Source: a bacterium (GTDB lineage Bacteria; Bacillota; Clostridia; Lachnospirales; Lachnospiraceae). Taken from it: a DNA stretch of 34,475 bases. Location: positions 1 through 34,475 of the forward strand of contig JAMPGX010000026.1 of the NCBI GenBank assembly GCA_023663725.1, in the 5' to 3' direction. Below, in pieces: positions 22,377 through 31,440 of this stretch. The translations under genes and the position numbers were made by a program. The first letter of the stretch is position 1. The number at the start of each line of letters is the position of its first letter. The notes beneath the pieces are model-generated. The model worked only from the letters and a program-made list of their open reading frames with translations, did not search any database and was not told the DNA's origin.

Positions 22377-22913
22377 ATGAGGAGAATAAAGCGCATTGTA
22401 ATCAGGGGCATTCTGTTATGCGCCATGTTGGGTCTCGTCGGGTGCGGGAAAGCGGAGAGATGGGCATACATACATGATGCGGAGACAGAGATACTTCGCA
22501 TGGACAGCAATGGGAAAGCGGAGTATAAGGGAGAGAAATACAGCTATACGAGGGACGATCAGTATATTGAATTGACCGATCAGGCAGGTGGGCAGCTGAA
22601 GCTGCGCTATGTCATGGACGGAGAGCAGATGCTTCTCTATGAGAAATCCACATACCTCTATGCGGGAGAGGGTGAGAGGAATGGCTTGATCGGGCTGTGG
22701 ACACAGGGAAACGGATGGTCTTTTGAGTTCACCGACCAGGGTACATTCTGCGAGGACAGTTATTTTACCGGATATTATGCGGTGGATGAGGAGAATGCCA
22801 CGATCAAGCTGATGTACAATGACAGGTTCATGGATACCTATATCTATTACAGCATCGAGGGCGATGAGCTGTGCATCGAGTATCCGTGGCCCATGGTAAG
22901 GATGGAAAAGTAG
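22377..22913 (+). CDS. Predicted lipoprotein, 178 residues
   Basis: A basic N-terminus and a hydrophobic stretch lead to the lipobox LVGC (Cys23), so it should be anchored on the outer face of the membrane. The mature part is strand-rich and Tyr-rich ('KYSYTRDDQYIELTDQAGGQLKLRYV', 'GLWTQGNGWSFEFTDQGTF', 'GYYAVDEENATIKLMY'). This resembles the small calycin-like beta-barrel lipoproteins common in Clostridia (DUF5640-like). No ligand is known. The start ATG follows GAAAGAGA, a weak site. It is separated from the sugar-binding gene by an operator-like site, so it may be a separate unit. Confidence 0.82.
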   Translation: MRRIKRIVIRGILLCAMLGLVGCGKAERWAYIHDAETEILRMDSNGKAEYKGEKYSYTRDDQYIELTDQAGGQLKLRYVMDGEQMLLYEKSTYLYAGEGERNGLIGLWTQGNGWSFEFTDQGTFCEDSYFTGYYAVDEENATIKLMYNDRFMDTYIYYSIEGDELCIEYPWPMVRMEK

Positions 22914-22950
22914 TGGAAACGCTTTTCAATAAGACAATTGGCAGTATAGT
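22914..22950 (+). promoter_or_regulatory. LacI/CcpA-like operator and promoter region of the sugar ABC operon
   Basis: TGGAAACGCTTTTCAA (22914-22929) resembles the CG-centred operators of LacI/CcpA regulators but is one base off strict cre symmetry. It lies 16 bp before a possible -10 box, TATAGT (22945-22950), and would cover the -35 region. This fits carbon-catabolite control. Confidence 0.5.
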
Positions 22951-22983
22951 CTGCCGCACACAATTATCTAAAGGAGGGTTATT

Positions 22984-24264
22984 ATGAAAATGAAAAAAGT
23001 TGCTGCATCGCTGTTGGCGAGCTCGATGGTATTATCGCTTGCCGCCTGCGGAAACGAGGGCGGTACTCCAGCCGGAGCAGGCGGTGATGAGAAGGTCACT
23101 CTCAATATGTGGTGTATCGCCACAGAGAGCGATTCCAACCGCGCTTCCTATGAGAACGCGATCAAGGATATGCAGGACAAGTATCCCAATGTCACACTGA
23201 ACTGGGAGGCGTTCGAGAATCAGTCCTACAAGACCAAGATCAAGGCCGCGGTCTCCGCCAATGAGATGCCGGACATCTTCTTCACATGGTCCTGCGCGTT
23301 TCTGGGCGATTTCGTCGACGCAGGGAAGGTATACTGCCTCGACGACGCTTATCAGGAGTTCAAGGGCGAGCTTCCTGAAAAGATGCTGAGCAACACCACC
23401 TATAACGGAAAGCATTACGGCGTTCCGCTGACCATGAACATCGTTGGCCTTTTCGCCAATATGGATCTCCTGAAGCAGGTTGGCTACAGCGAGATTCCTG
23501 GCACCTACGAGGAGTTTATCGCGTGCTGCGATGCGCTCAAGGCTGCTGATATCATTCCCTTCGGCTGCGCTGGCAAGGAGACCTGGTGCGTGACAGAGTA
23601 TCTGGAGTCCGTTATCGAGAAGAGCGCGGGCGCGGATGTCCTGAATGATATCTTCCTGGGCAAAGCCACATGGAACAATCAGGATGTGGCTGACGCCGTA
23701 GACACCTTCCAGGGACTGGTTAACAACGGTTACTTCGATCCCGCCGGCATCGCACTGTCCAACGATGAAGTGAAAGCGAACTTTATGCAGGGCAAGTACG
23801 CGTTCTATATGAACGGTACATGGAACTGTGCCGACTTTGCCGCGAACGCAGAGTTTGCTCCTAAGGTTAAGGTTGGTGAGTTCCCGGTGATCAACGCGGA
23901 TAAATCCCAGCTGGGACAGTTGATCGGCGGACCCTCAGACACGCTGGCTGTGGCGGCTTCCTCACCCAACGCTGAGTTGGCGGCCAAGTATACCTTCGAG
24001 CTTGGCAAACTGATCTGCCATTACGGTTATCTTGACGGCTGCGGACTTCCCGCATGGACGCCTTACGGCGACACCAGCTCTGTCAATGCGCTGACCCAGA
24101 CGGTTGCCGAAATCGTGGCAAACTCCAACGCCATGGTACTGTTCGGAGACACGGCTATGAACGCAGACGCCGCCAACACCTATCTCTCCTATGTCGATCA
24201 GGTGTACGGCTGTGCGATTGACGGCAAGGGCTTTATTGAGGGCCTGGCCAAGGATATCCAGTAA
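22984..24264 (+). CDS. Sugar ABC transporter substrate-binding lipoprotein
   Basis: The 426-residue protein has a lipoprotein signal ending LAAC (Cys22) and a solute-binding fold of the MalE/UgpB cluster ('VTLNMWCIATESDSN', then 'NGKHYGVPLTMNIVGLFANMDLLKQVGY', 'AFYMNGTWNCADF'). Aromatic residues (Trp/Tyr) of the sugar pocket are frequent. It captures an oligosaccharide or sugar outside the cell and delivers it to the two permeases downstream. The start has a strong AAAGGAGGG site. A terminator-like hairpin follows, so it is probably made in excess over the permeases, as is usual. Substrate not predictable. Confidence 0.95.
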   Translation: MKMKKVAASLLASSMVLSLAACGNEGGTPAGAGGDEKVTLNMWCIATESDSNRASYENAIKDMQDKYPNVTLNWEAFENQSYKTKIKAAVSANEMPDIFFTWSCAFLGDFVDAGKVYCLDDAYQEFKGELPEKMLSNTTYNGKHYGVPLTMNIVGLFANMDLLKQVGYSEIPGTYEEFIACCDALKAADIIPFGCAGKETWCVTEYLESVIEKSAGADVLNDIFLGKATWNNQDVADAVDTFQGLVNNGYFDPAGIALSNDEVKANFMQGKYAFYMNGTWNCADFAANAEFAPKVKVGEFPVINADKSQLGQLIGGPSDTLAVAASSPNAELAAKYTFELGKLICHYGYLDGCGLPAWTPYGDTSSVNALTQTVAEIVANSNAMVLFGDTAMNADAANTYLSYVDQVYGCAIDGKGFIEGLAKDIQ

Positions 24265-24314
24265 AGATTGAACAAATGTTGCTATGAGCTATACTGCCAA
24301 GCGTAGTATAAAGG

Positions 24315-24366
24315 ATGCGGCCTTCCCAGGGCCTCCCTGCAGGGAGCCGAGAGGCCGCATTTTTAA
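24315..24366 (+). terminator. Intra-operon terminator/attenuator
   Basis: ATGCGGCCT (24315-24323) pairs with AGGCCGCAT (24352-24360), with an inner CTCCCTGCAGGGAG palindrome in the loop, followed by TTTTTA. It sits between the binding-protein gene and the first permease gene. Partial termination or 3'-end protection would favour the binding protein. Confidence 0.8.
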
Positions 24367-24390
24367 TTCCTTCGGAAGGTATCATAAATA

Positions 24391-25272
24391 ATGAAAAAGA
24401 AAAAAGCTCTTCAAGGTGTTACTGTATTTTTGTTTTTATTGCCCGCACTGATTCTATTTGTCGGGATACTGATCGCGCCAATTCTCATGTCCGGCTATTA
24501 CAGCTTCTTTGACTGGAACGGCTTTGGAGCCAAGGAATTTATTGGATGGTCCAATTATCGAGAATTATTCAGCAGTGATGCGATTGGCTTTATGAAAGCA
24601 TTGGGGAATTCCCTGCTGCTGGCGGCATTGTCTGTTTTCCTGCAGCTGCCCCTCTCGCTCGGCCTGGCGCTTATGTTGGGGAAAGGCATCAAGGGGGAAC
24701 GGGCATTCCTCTCGATCTACTTTTTGCCGGTTCTGATCTCCACCGTGGTCATCGGCCAGCTATGGCTGAAGATATATAATCCGGACTATGGTATTCTCAA
24801 TGTCGTCCTGCGTGGTCTTGGGCTTGACAATCTGGCAAAGATATGGCTGGGCACGAAGGAAACGGCGCTCGGCGCTGTATTTGTACCAACTCTGTGGCAG
24901 TATGTCGGGTATCATATGTTGCTGATGTACGCCGGCGTCAGGGGTGTGTCCCCTGATCTGCGGGAGGCGGCAAAGCTTGACGGCGCCACGGACGGTCAGG
25001 TAGACCGCTACATCGTGATTCCCAGCATCAAGCCGATTATTAAGGTAAGCGTTATCTTCGCCATCACCGGTTCACTGAAATCCTTTGACCTGATATATGT
25101 TCTGACCAATGGCGGACCCTTACATGCGACGGAAGTCCCCAGCACCCTGATGATTAATATGTTGTTCCTGCGCAATCGCTATGGCATGGGTAGCGCGATC
25201 GCCGTATTGCTGATTGCCCTCTGCTTTGCGTTTGCCCTCCTTGTATCCGCAATCTTTAAAGAGAGGGAATGA
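24391..25272 (+). CDS. Sugar ABC transporter permease (MalF/UgpA type)
   Basis: The 293-residue protein has six hydrophobic helices. The EAA loop 'DLREAAKLDGATDGQVDRYIVIPSIKP' contacts the ATPase. 'ALIL..GILIAPILMSGYYSFFDWNGFG' is the typical opening of carbohydrate permeases of the CUT1 family. It pairs with the MalG-type permease 82 bp downstream to form the membrane pore. No ATPase gene is present in the operon, so it should use a shared MsmK/UgpC-like ATPase encoded elsewhere. The start ATG follows GGAAGG at a longish distance. Confidence 0.94.
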   Translation: MKKKKALQGVTVFLFLLPALILFVGILIAPILMSGYYSFFDWNGFGAKEFIGWSNYRELFSSDAIGFMKALGNSLLLAALSVFLQLPLSLGLALMLGKGIKGERAFLSIYFLPVLISTVVIGQLWLKIYNPDYGILNVVLRGLGLDNLAKIWLGTKETALGAVFVPTLWQYVGYHMLLMYAGVRGVSPDLREAAKLDGATDGQVDRYIVIPSIKPIIKVSVIFAITGSLKSFDLIYVLTNGGPLHATEVPSTLMINMLFLRNRYGMGSAIAVLLIALCFAFALLVSAIFKERE

Positions 25273-25354
25273 GAGGGGAATGGAAGACAGGGGATACTCA
25301 TTGTTATCATGATGCGGAAATAGCCTGTGTCATGCAGGAAAGAGGAAAGAAAAG

Positions 25355-26233
25355 ATGGCAGAAATAAAAAACAAGAGTAAGGAACTTAACCAATATCATG
25401 TCAAAAAGACGAACAAGGTCGTCAGGGCCCTGATCTATCTGGGGCTGCTGTTGTGGGCCGTTGTCAATTTATTCCCAGTATACTGGATGTTCACATTCTC
25501 TCTGAAGAGCAATGATGAGATCTTTGGCAAGAATGTGGCAGGTCTTCCCTGGGAGTGGAGATGGGGTAACTATGTCAGCGCGATGAAGACCGGCAATATG
25601 CCCAGATACTTTATGAACAGTGTCATCGTCACGGTGGCGACTATCGTGATCGCCCTGATCGCCGCGCTCATGGCTACCTATGCTCTGACCCGTATCGTGT
25701 GGAAGGGCAGGAAGATGATGAACGGCTTCTTCATGCTGGGCATCACGATTCCGATTCACGCGTCCATCGTTCCCGTGTTTGTCACACTGTCCAAGCTGGG
25801 GATGCTGAACACATATATGGCTTTGATTTTGCCGTATTCGGCATTTTCCCTGGCGATGGCCATCCTGATCTGTTCAGGCTTTATGAGCGAGATACCCAAG
25901 GAGTTGGACGAGGCGGCCTGTATAGACGGGTGTGGGCTGTGGAGGACGTTTTTCTTTATCATCGCTCCGCTGATGAAGCCGGCGCTTGCGACGATTGGCA
26001 TCTATACATTCCTGCAGTGCTGGAATGAATTGATGTTTGCCAATATCTTCAACAGCAAGGACGCGCTCAAGACTCTGCCAGTCGGCATCCAGGCGCTGTC
26101 GGGACAGTATACCACCGAGTGGGGACCGATAGGCGCTGCACTGGTAATTGCTACGTTTCCCACATTGTTGGCCTATGTATTCCTGAGCAAAAGAATTCAG
26201 GACAGCTTCATCGCGGGCGCGATCAAGGGATGA
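25355..26233 (+). CDS. Sugar ABC transporter permease (MalG/UgpE type)
   Basis: The 292-residue protein has six helices and the EAA loop 'IPKELDEAACIDGCGLWRTFFFIIAPLMKPAL', in which the usual EAAxIDGxS/A is EAACIDGCG. 'LFPVYWMFTFSLKSNDEIF' is the family opening. It forms the second half of the CUT1 permease. The AGAGGAAAG ribosome site supports ATG 25355. It ends at a hairpin before the two-component genes, which have their own promoter. Confidence 0.94.
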   Translation: MAEIKNKSKELNQYHVKKTNKVVRALIYLGLLLWAVVNLFPVYWMFTFSLKSNDEIFGKNVAGLPWEWRWGNYVSAMKTGNMPRYFMNSVIVTVATIVIALIAALMATYALTRIVWKGRKMMNGFFMLGITIPIHASIVPVFVTLSKLGMLNTYMALILPYSAFSLAMAILICSGFMSEIPKELDEAACIDGCGLWRTFFFIIAPLMKPALATIGIYTFLQCWNELMFANIFNSKDALKTLPVGIQALSGQYTTEWGPIGAALVIATFPTLLAYVFLSKRIQDSFIAGAIKG

Positions 26234-26257
26234 TATCAGATCGTTAAGTCTGATGGT

Positions 26258-26301
26258 AAAGCCGCTACTATGACGAGAATTATTCGTTAAGTGGCGGTTT
26301 T
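26258..26301 (+). terminator. Hairpin terminator after the sugar ABC operon
   Basis: AAAGCCGCTACT (26258-26269) pairs with AGTGGCGGTTTT (26290-26301), using two G-U pairs in RNA. The T-run is part of the stem's 3' end, so strength is moderate. Confidence 0.6.
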
Positions 26302-26327
26302 GCTGTGTCCAGGGGCGGATAATCCAT

Positions 26328-26356
26328 TTGCATAAAACGTAAAAAAATGCTATTAT
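26328..26356 (+). promoter_or_regulatory. Promoter of the YesM/YesN-like operon
   Basis: TTGCAT (26328-26333), a 17-bp spacer and TATTAT (26351-26356) form a good sigma-A-type promoter 44 bp before the kinase start. Confidence 0.7.
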
Positions 26357-26399
26357 AGAGGAGCTTACTATAAAGTATAAAGTACGAGATGAGGATGAT

Positions 26400-28193
26400 A
26401 TGCGAAGCAGGGATAAGTACAAGGGATATAGCTTTAATGGCGTCAAGAAAAGATCACTTTCTGTCAGACTGCGTACTGTCCTGCTGGGCATTATCCTGAT
26501 TATGACAATCTCCTTTATCCTGTGCATTTTTATAATTATTAGAAAAGAGCGGAAAGCATATGAGATCAGGGAGTCAGAGCGTATGTTGAACAGCCTTTCT
26601 AACAGCATGCAGTCGAATCTGGAGAGGTATCTGGAACTTTCGCGCTTAATCATGGTGGATGACAGGCTTGTAAAGTTCCTTCGCGCCAGTACAGAGAGTG
26701 TCGGCACAGGCATTATCAATGATGCCAGGTACGGTGTGCTGGATATCCTCAATGTCACCAGCAATGTGGACTCTGTTGTTGTGATCCGCGAGGATATGAT
26801 CCTTATGGATACGAATCGCGCCGCCTATTGGTATGACTATGGTAAAATGAGCCAGGAGCCGTGGAAAGAGGAGATATTGAAGGGGCTCGGAAAGGCGAGT
26901 GTTTTTATCAATGGCAACAATACCATGGCCAGGCTTGACGGCAGTCCGGTAGTCACCATCGGTCGGGCTATCTATGATCTAAATTCTCAGAAGCGCACGG
27001 GCATCCTGCTGATGAATATCTCAGACGCCCTGTTGGAACAGATCATTGACTCACTGCACCACGACAGGATATGCATAATGGGAATGGACGGGACCTTTCT
27101 GGCGGGTGACGCATCCCTGAGGCAGTATTACAGGTATGGGTTTTCAACGGAGAGCGTAGTCCACAGGGAGATGAGAGATAACACTGGCAAAATTCTGGTA
27201 TCCGGCTGTAGGGTGGGGGATATGCCGATTGTCGCCATATGCGTCAACCAGGTGGGAATGGTGGGTATCCCACATGAGACAGGCTATGTGCTCTTGGCCC
27301 TGTTGCTGGAGTTTGTGATCTTCGTCCTGTTAGCGGGAGCTTTTATCGCCACAAACATAACTAACCCTGTGTTTGAGCTGATATCAGCCATGGAAAAAAA
27401 CAGGGAGTCGGGCTTGCTTGAGGAGATTGAATTGAATATGCCCTACAATGAGATCTATATGCTGGGGGAAAGCTATAACAGCATGATTGATCATGTGGGC
27501 GATCTGTTCAACCGACTGATTGACAAGGAAAAAAAGATTCAGAGAGCCCAGATGCGTGTTCTGCATGAGCAGATCAAGCCGCATTTCCTGTACAATTCTC
27601 TGGAAACCATAGGCTTCATGGCGATGGATGCCGGAGCGGAGAATGTGTATTCCGCACTGGAGACCTTGGGCAGCTTCTACCGCAATTTCCTCAGCAGGGG
27701 GGACAGGGAGATCCCGCTTCGAAATGAGGTCCTGATTGTGCAGGATTATCTGGCCATACAGAAGCTGCGATACGGAGATATCTTCTGTGACGAGTATGAT
27801 ATTGGGGAGGACACGGGAGAATATATTGTCCCCAAGCTGATCCTGCAACCCCTGGTAGAGAACAGCATCTATCATGGCATCAGGCCCAAGGGGGAGAGTG
27901 GGATCATCAAGATCAGCAGCCGAATGGAGGACGGCAATCTGCATATAGCGGTAAAGGATACCGGTGTAGGGATGGCGCAGGAGAAGATAGAGCAGGTGAT
28001 GCTCTGCGATAAGGACTGCTGCAACGGGGATACATTGGAGAGCTTTGGGTTATGGGGGACTATAGAGCGAATCAGATGCTATTGCGACCGCAATGATGCG
28101 GTGAGAATCCGAAGCGAGGCGGGAGAGTACACAGAGATAGAGATTATTATCCCGAAGGAAAAAGTAAAGAGGGTGAAGGAACAGGATGTATAG
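26400..28193 (+). CDS. YesM-family sensor histidine kinase
   Basis: The 597-residue protein has a helix near 25-47, an outside sensor domain (about 50-300), a second helix near 300-320 and a HAMP-like segment. The His_kinase domain carries 'EQIKPHFLYNSLETIGF' with phospho-acceptor His395. The ATPase part has 'PLVENSIYHGI' (N-box), 'DTGVGM' and 'GLWGTIERI'. This LytS/YesM group phosphorylates AraC-type response regulators and usually controls neighbouring sugar transport genes. Its gene overlaps the regulator gene by eight bases. It is probably the sensor for the sugar ABC operon upstream. Start ATG 26400 follows GAGG. Confidence 0.94.
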   Translation: MRSRDKYKGYSFNGVKKRSLSVRLRTVLLGIILIMTISFILCIFIIIRKERKAYEIRESERMLNSLSNSMQSNLERYLELSRLIMVDDRLVKFLRASTESVGTGIINDARYGVLDILNVTSNVDSVVVIREDMILMDTNRAAYWYDYGKMSQEPWKEEILKGLGKASVFINGNNTMARLDGSPVVTIGRAIYDLNSQKRTGILLMNISDALLEQIIDSLHHDRICIMGMDGTFLAGDASLRQYYRYGFSTESVVHREMRDNTGKILVSGCRVGDMPIVAICVNQVGMVGIPHETGYVLLALLLEFVIFVLLAGAFIATNITNPVFELISAMEKNRESGLLEEIELNMPYNEIYMLGESYNSMIDHVGDLFNRLIDKEKKIQRAQMRVLHEQIKPHFLYNSLETIGFMAMDAGAENVYSALETLGSFYRNFLSRGDREIPLRNEVLIVQDYLAIQKLRYGDIFCDEYDIGEDTGEYIVPKLILQPLVENSIYHGIRPKGESGIIKISSRMEDGNLHIAVKDTGVGMAQEKIEQVMLCDKDCCNGDTLESFGLWGTIERIRCYCDRNDAVRIRSEAGEYTEIEIIIPKEKVKRVKEQDV

Positions 28194-28926
28194 AGTAATG
28201 ATTATCGATGACGAGCAGGCGGCACGCAAGCTGATGCGCATGTCTGTCAAATGGGAAAGTCTGGGTATGGAGGTGGTGGGCGAGGCCGCCAGCGGGATAG
28301 AGGCAATCAACGTTATAGACGAGATGAGGCCGGATATTGCGTTTGTAGATATCTCCATGCCCTTTATGAACGGGATTGAATTCACAGAGCTGGCGACCAG
28401 GAGGTATCCCGAGTTGATTATTATCATCATGACAGCCATCGACCAGTTTGAGTACGCGAGAAAATGTGTCAGTCTTCCCGTGTTTGAGTATATGTTGAAG
28501 CCGCTGGTGCGCGCGGAGGTCGTCTCCGTGCTGGAAAAAGCCAGAAGAAAGCTCGACGACACGGCCAGGCACAATGAGGAGGAGGTCCCTGTACAGGAGA
28601 CGGAGGAGAATATCATAGAGCAGATCAAGAGATATATGGAGATGAACTATACCGATTCCAAGATCAATCTGGCCTCCGTCGCGCAGCAGTTCGGCTTTAA
28701 CGCGAGCTATCTGAGCAGAAAATTCAAGCAGGACACGGGCAAAAACTTTGTGGAATATCTCACGGAGTGCCGGATGGAGAAGGCGATGAAGCTGGCGAGA
28801 CACAATGTGAAGATGTTTAATGCCTCCGCGGAGGTAGGCATACCGGACCCCAACTATTTCGGGCGCTGCTTCAAGAAATATACGGGAGTGAGTTACTCGG
28901 ACTATGTGGCGGAGCACACGGAATAG
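28186..28926 (+). CDS. YesN-family response regulator (receiver-AraC)
   Basis: The 246-residue protein has a receiver (1-120) with Asp8/Asp9, phospho-acceptor Asp55 in 'FVDISMPFMNG' and Lys near 105 in 'YMLKPL'. A C-terminal AraC double helix-turn-helix follows ('INLASVAQQFGFNASYLSRKFKQDTGKNFVEYLTECRMEKAM'). At 246 residues it is much shorter than classic YesN (about 370-540) because the middle linker is brief. The second HTH ('SAEVGIPDPNYFGRCFKKYTG') keeps the canonical spacing. Phosphorylation by the partner kinase should activate binding upstream of the sugar operon. Confidence 0.94.
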   Translation: MYRVMIIDDEQAARKLMRMSVKWESLGMEVVGEAASGIEAINVIDEMRPDIAFVDISMPFMNGIEFTELATRRYPELIIIIMTAIDQFEYARKCVSLPVFEYMLKPLVRAEVVSVLEKARRKLDDTARHNEEEVPVQETEENIIEQIKRYMEMNYTDSKINLASVAQQFGFNASYLSRKFKQDTGKNFVEYLTECRMEKAMKLARHNVKMFNASAEVGIPDPNYFGRCFKKYTGVSYSDYVAEHTE

Positions 28927-28938
28927 AGTTTGAAGGCT

Positions 28939-28991
28939 GACAGGCCCGACACACAGATTAACCTGCTGTGAATCGGGCCTGTCTTTTGTCT
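28939..28991. terminator. Terminator between convergent two-component operons
   Basis: GACAGGCCCGA (28939-28949) pairs perfectly with TCGGGCCTGTC (28973-28983), followed by TTTTGTCT. It stops yesN-side transcription. The last bases overlap the stop codon of the minus-strand kinase. Confidence 0.85.
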
Positions 28992-31440
28992 ATATGTTAT
29001 TTTCCGATTGTGGGGACGTGTTGAGAATGCGGAAGGAGATCGTCACGACGAACAGATCCGCATTGGTTTCCCAGGTGAATGTTCCGCCGCAGGCCTCGGT
29101 GAAGCTCTGGGCGATAGAGAGTCCCAGACCGCTCCCGCCGTCGGTGCGGCTTGCGTCTCCGCGGGTAAAGCGCTCGGTGAAGTCCTTGCCCTTTTCCAGC
29201 TCCTGATGTGAGGTGTTCTTGACGCTGGCCACCGCCAGATTGCCGTCGGCGGACAAGGTCACGAACACGCGGGAGCCGCTCAGGGAGTACTGTATCGCGT
29301 TCTGGAACAGATTCTGGAACACGCGGTACATCCGCTGACCGTCGGCCAGAATCGGCACCGGCGCGTCGGGAAGCTCTGTGCGGAAGGTGACAGAGCTTCC
29401 GGCGATCTGCTCCTCCATATCCGCCAGAGTCTGGCGCAGCAGTTTGCCAAAGTCCAGCTCCTCCATATGCATCGGCAGCTCTCCCGAGGCCGCCTTGCTC
29501 ACGGAAAATACATCCTGCACCATATTGTTTAGTCGCTTCGACTTCTCGTCCAGTATCTTTACATAGTCCTGCACATGCTCCGGCAGATTTTTCTCCTCCT
29601 TGAGAAATTGCACATAGCTGATGATGGAGGTCAGCGGCGTCTTGAGATCGTGGGATACATTGGCGATCAGCTCCACCTTCATGCGCTCGCTCTTCATCTG
29701 TTCGTCCACAGCCTTCTCCATGCCGCTGCTGATGTCGTCCAGTTGAGTGAGAACATCGTCCAGGTCGTGGCCTGCGAATGCAATGGAATCATTGGGCGTT
29801 GCATCCGCCGCTTCGTGCCCAGTAGATGTGTCCTTCCGGTAGTCCCCGTTTCGGATGTCTCGGATGCGGCCGGAGAGCGTCTCCAGATCTCTGGCGGTCT
29901 CCATATTTTTTCGATTTATCTGATAGACAATTATTAGGAGACCTGTTGTAAGCAGGAAAAATAGAATGCTCATGCCATAGACTGTGACAATTCCATAGCT
30001 ATAGCGGTTTCTGCCCTGATACCATCCCAAGATGCTCCCGATCAGCATCAGCAGGCCGTAGAGGACGGCGGCAGCGAAGAGGATGCCGCTGCGGTGCGCA
30101 GTCCGTACGGCCAGAGTCTGGCGCAGCTCTCCAGCAGTGAAGGTCCGGTATAACTTGGCGATCAGTCCATGCCTCCACACCTTTTTGTTGTAGCGCAGAT
30201 CGTTGACGGTCAGGTAGATCAGCCAGAACAGGGGGAGCCAAAACGGGACGGCGGGAACAGAGAAAATGGTCCGGCCCAGATAGGAGAGAGTATATCCCCA
30301 GTCCTCATACATATAATAAGATATTTCCGTCAGAGCACTGCCATAATTGAGCCGTAGATATCTGGCAAATAGGGCAAAGAGTGCCAACAGCGGGGAAAGT
30401 AGCAGCAGTAGCTTGGCCTCGAACCAAAGCCTGCCTGTAAAGCGGGCGATGGCGGCCTCCGCCTCCCTCCTGAAGCGGCGCAGCAGCAGAGAAACGATCA
30501 GCAGGGACAACCCAACTGCCAGACATATGGCGTTCTGTGTCAGGAATTTTCTGCTCGCCAGCAGATTGTACTGCATCCAGTACAGGCTATTGTCCATCTG
30601 TCGGTAATATCCTGTCTGAGAGGAGCTCTCGGCATACAGCACCGGCTCACGGGCTGCGGCCATATAGATGACGGCCTTCTGCATCTCCTCATCCGCAGGG
30701 AAATTGCGATATCCCGGCACATACCAGTCGCTGCTGTCCTCACGGAAGTAGCCATCCCCGTAGACATCCAGCTCTTTTCCATCCTGGAAGATGCGCACCT
30801 TGCCCTCCGCGTAGCACAGGAGGAAATTGTAGCCCTCCGGCATCGCCATGCTGCCGTCGGTGGGCAACTGGTCCGAGTTGGCGTAGAGCACCTGGCCGTC
30901 ATAGGCGATAGAGTAGAGGAGGTTCTTATCCTTTTGAATTTGCTCATGATAGCGCTGCGCGAGCTGCCTGCGCCGTTCCGCCAGCTCCTCCTCCGAGGGG
31001 GAGTCCTCAGGCTCTCCCCGGAGACCGGCCTGATTTTCCTGCTGCCATTGGTAGTAGCCTTCCGCCACCTTTTCCTCGACGGAAAGCTGCGGTTCTCTAA
31101 GGGAGAAGAAGTCTGCCTGGCCGATTCCTTCCTGTATGACAGTCGCCTGCGACCAGTCCCGGGTGTCGATGATCTCGCCGTGTTCATTGCTGTAGTAGAT
31201 GTCATAGGAATCGTAGGAATAACTGTTTCGCAGCGAACCTGTCGCCATGGCGAGAAAGGTCTCCAGCCGGCCGGAGATATATCCCCGAAAGCGGCTGCTC
31301 TGTTGATAGTCCGTCTGCCATAATGTGTCCGGACTGCGCAGGGAGAAATCTCCCGGCAGATTCTGCAGGAGGCCAAACGCGCCGCACAGCGTCAGGCTGG
31401 CTCCTGCGAGAAAGATCAAAAAGCTAACTGTTTTTTTCAT
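28990..31440 (-). CDS. Large polytopic sensor histidine kinase
   Basis: The 816-residue protein starts at ATG 31440; the frame upstream uses only TTG. After one N-terminal helix comes an outside domain of about 280 residues. Then come about five more helices (e.g. 'ICLAVGLSLLIVSLLL', 'LLLLLSPLLALFALFARYL', 'FWLPLFWLIYLTV'), a HAMP-like linker and the HisKA motif 'ANVSHDLKTPLTSIISY' with His597. The ATPase domain has 'NLFQNAIQYS' and 'GGSGLGLSIAQSF'. Kinases of the VanS class usually have two helices; this extended form has a multi-helix sensor. It overlaps the regulator gene by 17 bases and partners with it. Confidence 0.93.
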   Translation of the reverse strand: MKKTVSFLIFLAGASLTLCGAFGLLQNLPGDFSLRSPDTLWQTDYQQSSRFRGYISGRLETFLAMATGSLRNSYSYDSYDIYYSNEHGEIIDTRDWSQATVIQEGIGQADFFSLREPQLSVEEKVAEGYYQWQQENQAGLRGEPEDSPSEEELAERRRQLAQRYHEQIQKDKNLLYSIAYDGQVLYANSDQLPTDGSMAMPEGYNFLLCYAEGKVRIFQDGKELDVYGDGYFREDSSDWYVPGYRNFPADEEMQKAVIYMAAAREPVLYAESSSQTGYYRQMDNSLYWMQYNLLASRKFLTQNAICLAVGLSLLIVSLLLRRFRREAEAAIARFTGRLWFEAKLLLLLSPLLALFALFARYLRLNYGSALTEISYYMYEDWGYTLSYLGRTIFSVPAVPFWLPLFWLIYLTVNDLRYNKKVWRHGLIAKLYRTFTAGELRQTLAVRTAHRSGILFAAAVLYGLLMLIGSILGWYQGRNRYSYGIVTVYGMSILFFLLTTGLLIIVYQINRKNMETARDLETLSGRIRDIRNGDYRKDTSTGHEAADATPNDSIAFAGHDLDDVLTQLDDISSGMEKAVDEQMKSERMKVELIANVSHDLKTPLTSIISYVQFLKEEKNLPEHVQDYVKILDEKSKRLNNMVQDVFSVSKAASGELPMHMEELDFGKLLRQTLADMEEQIAGSSVTFRTELPDAPVPILADGQRMYRVFQNLFQNAIQYSLSGSRVFVTLSADGNLAVASVKNTSHQELEKGKDFTERFTRGDASRTDGGSGLGLSIAQSFTEACGGTFTWETNADLFVVTISFRILNTSPQSENNI

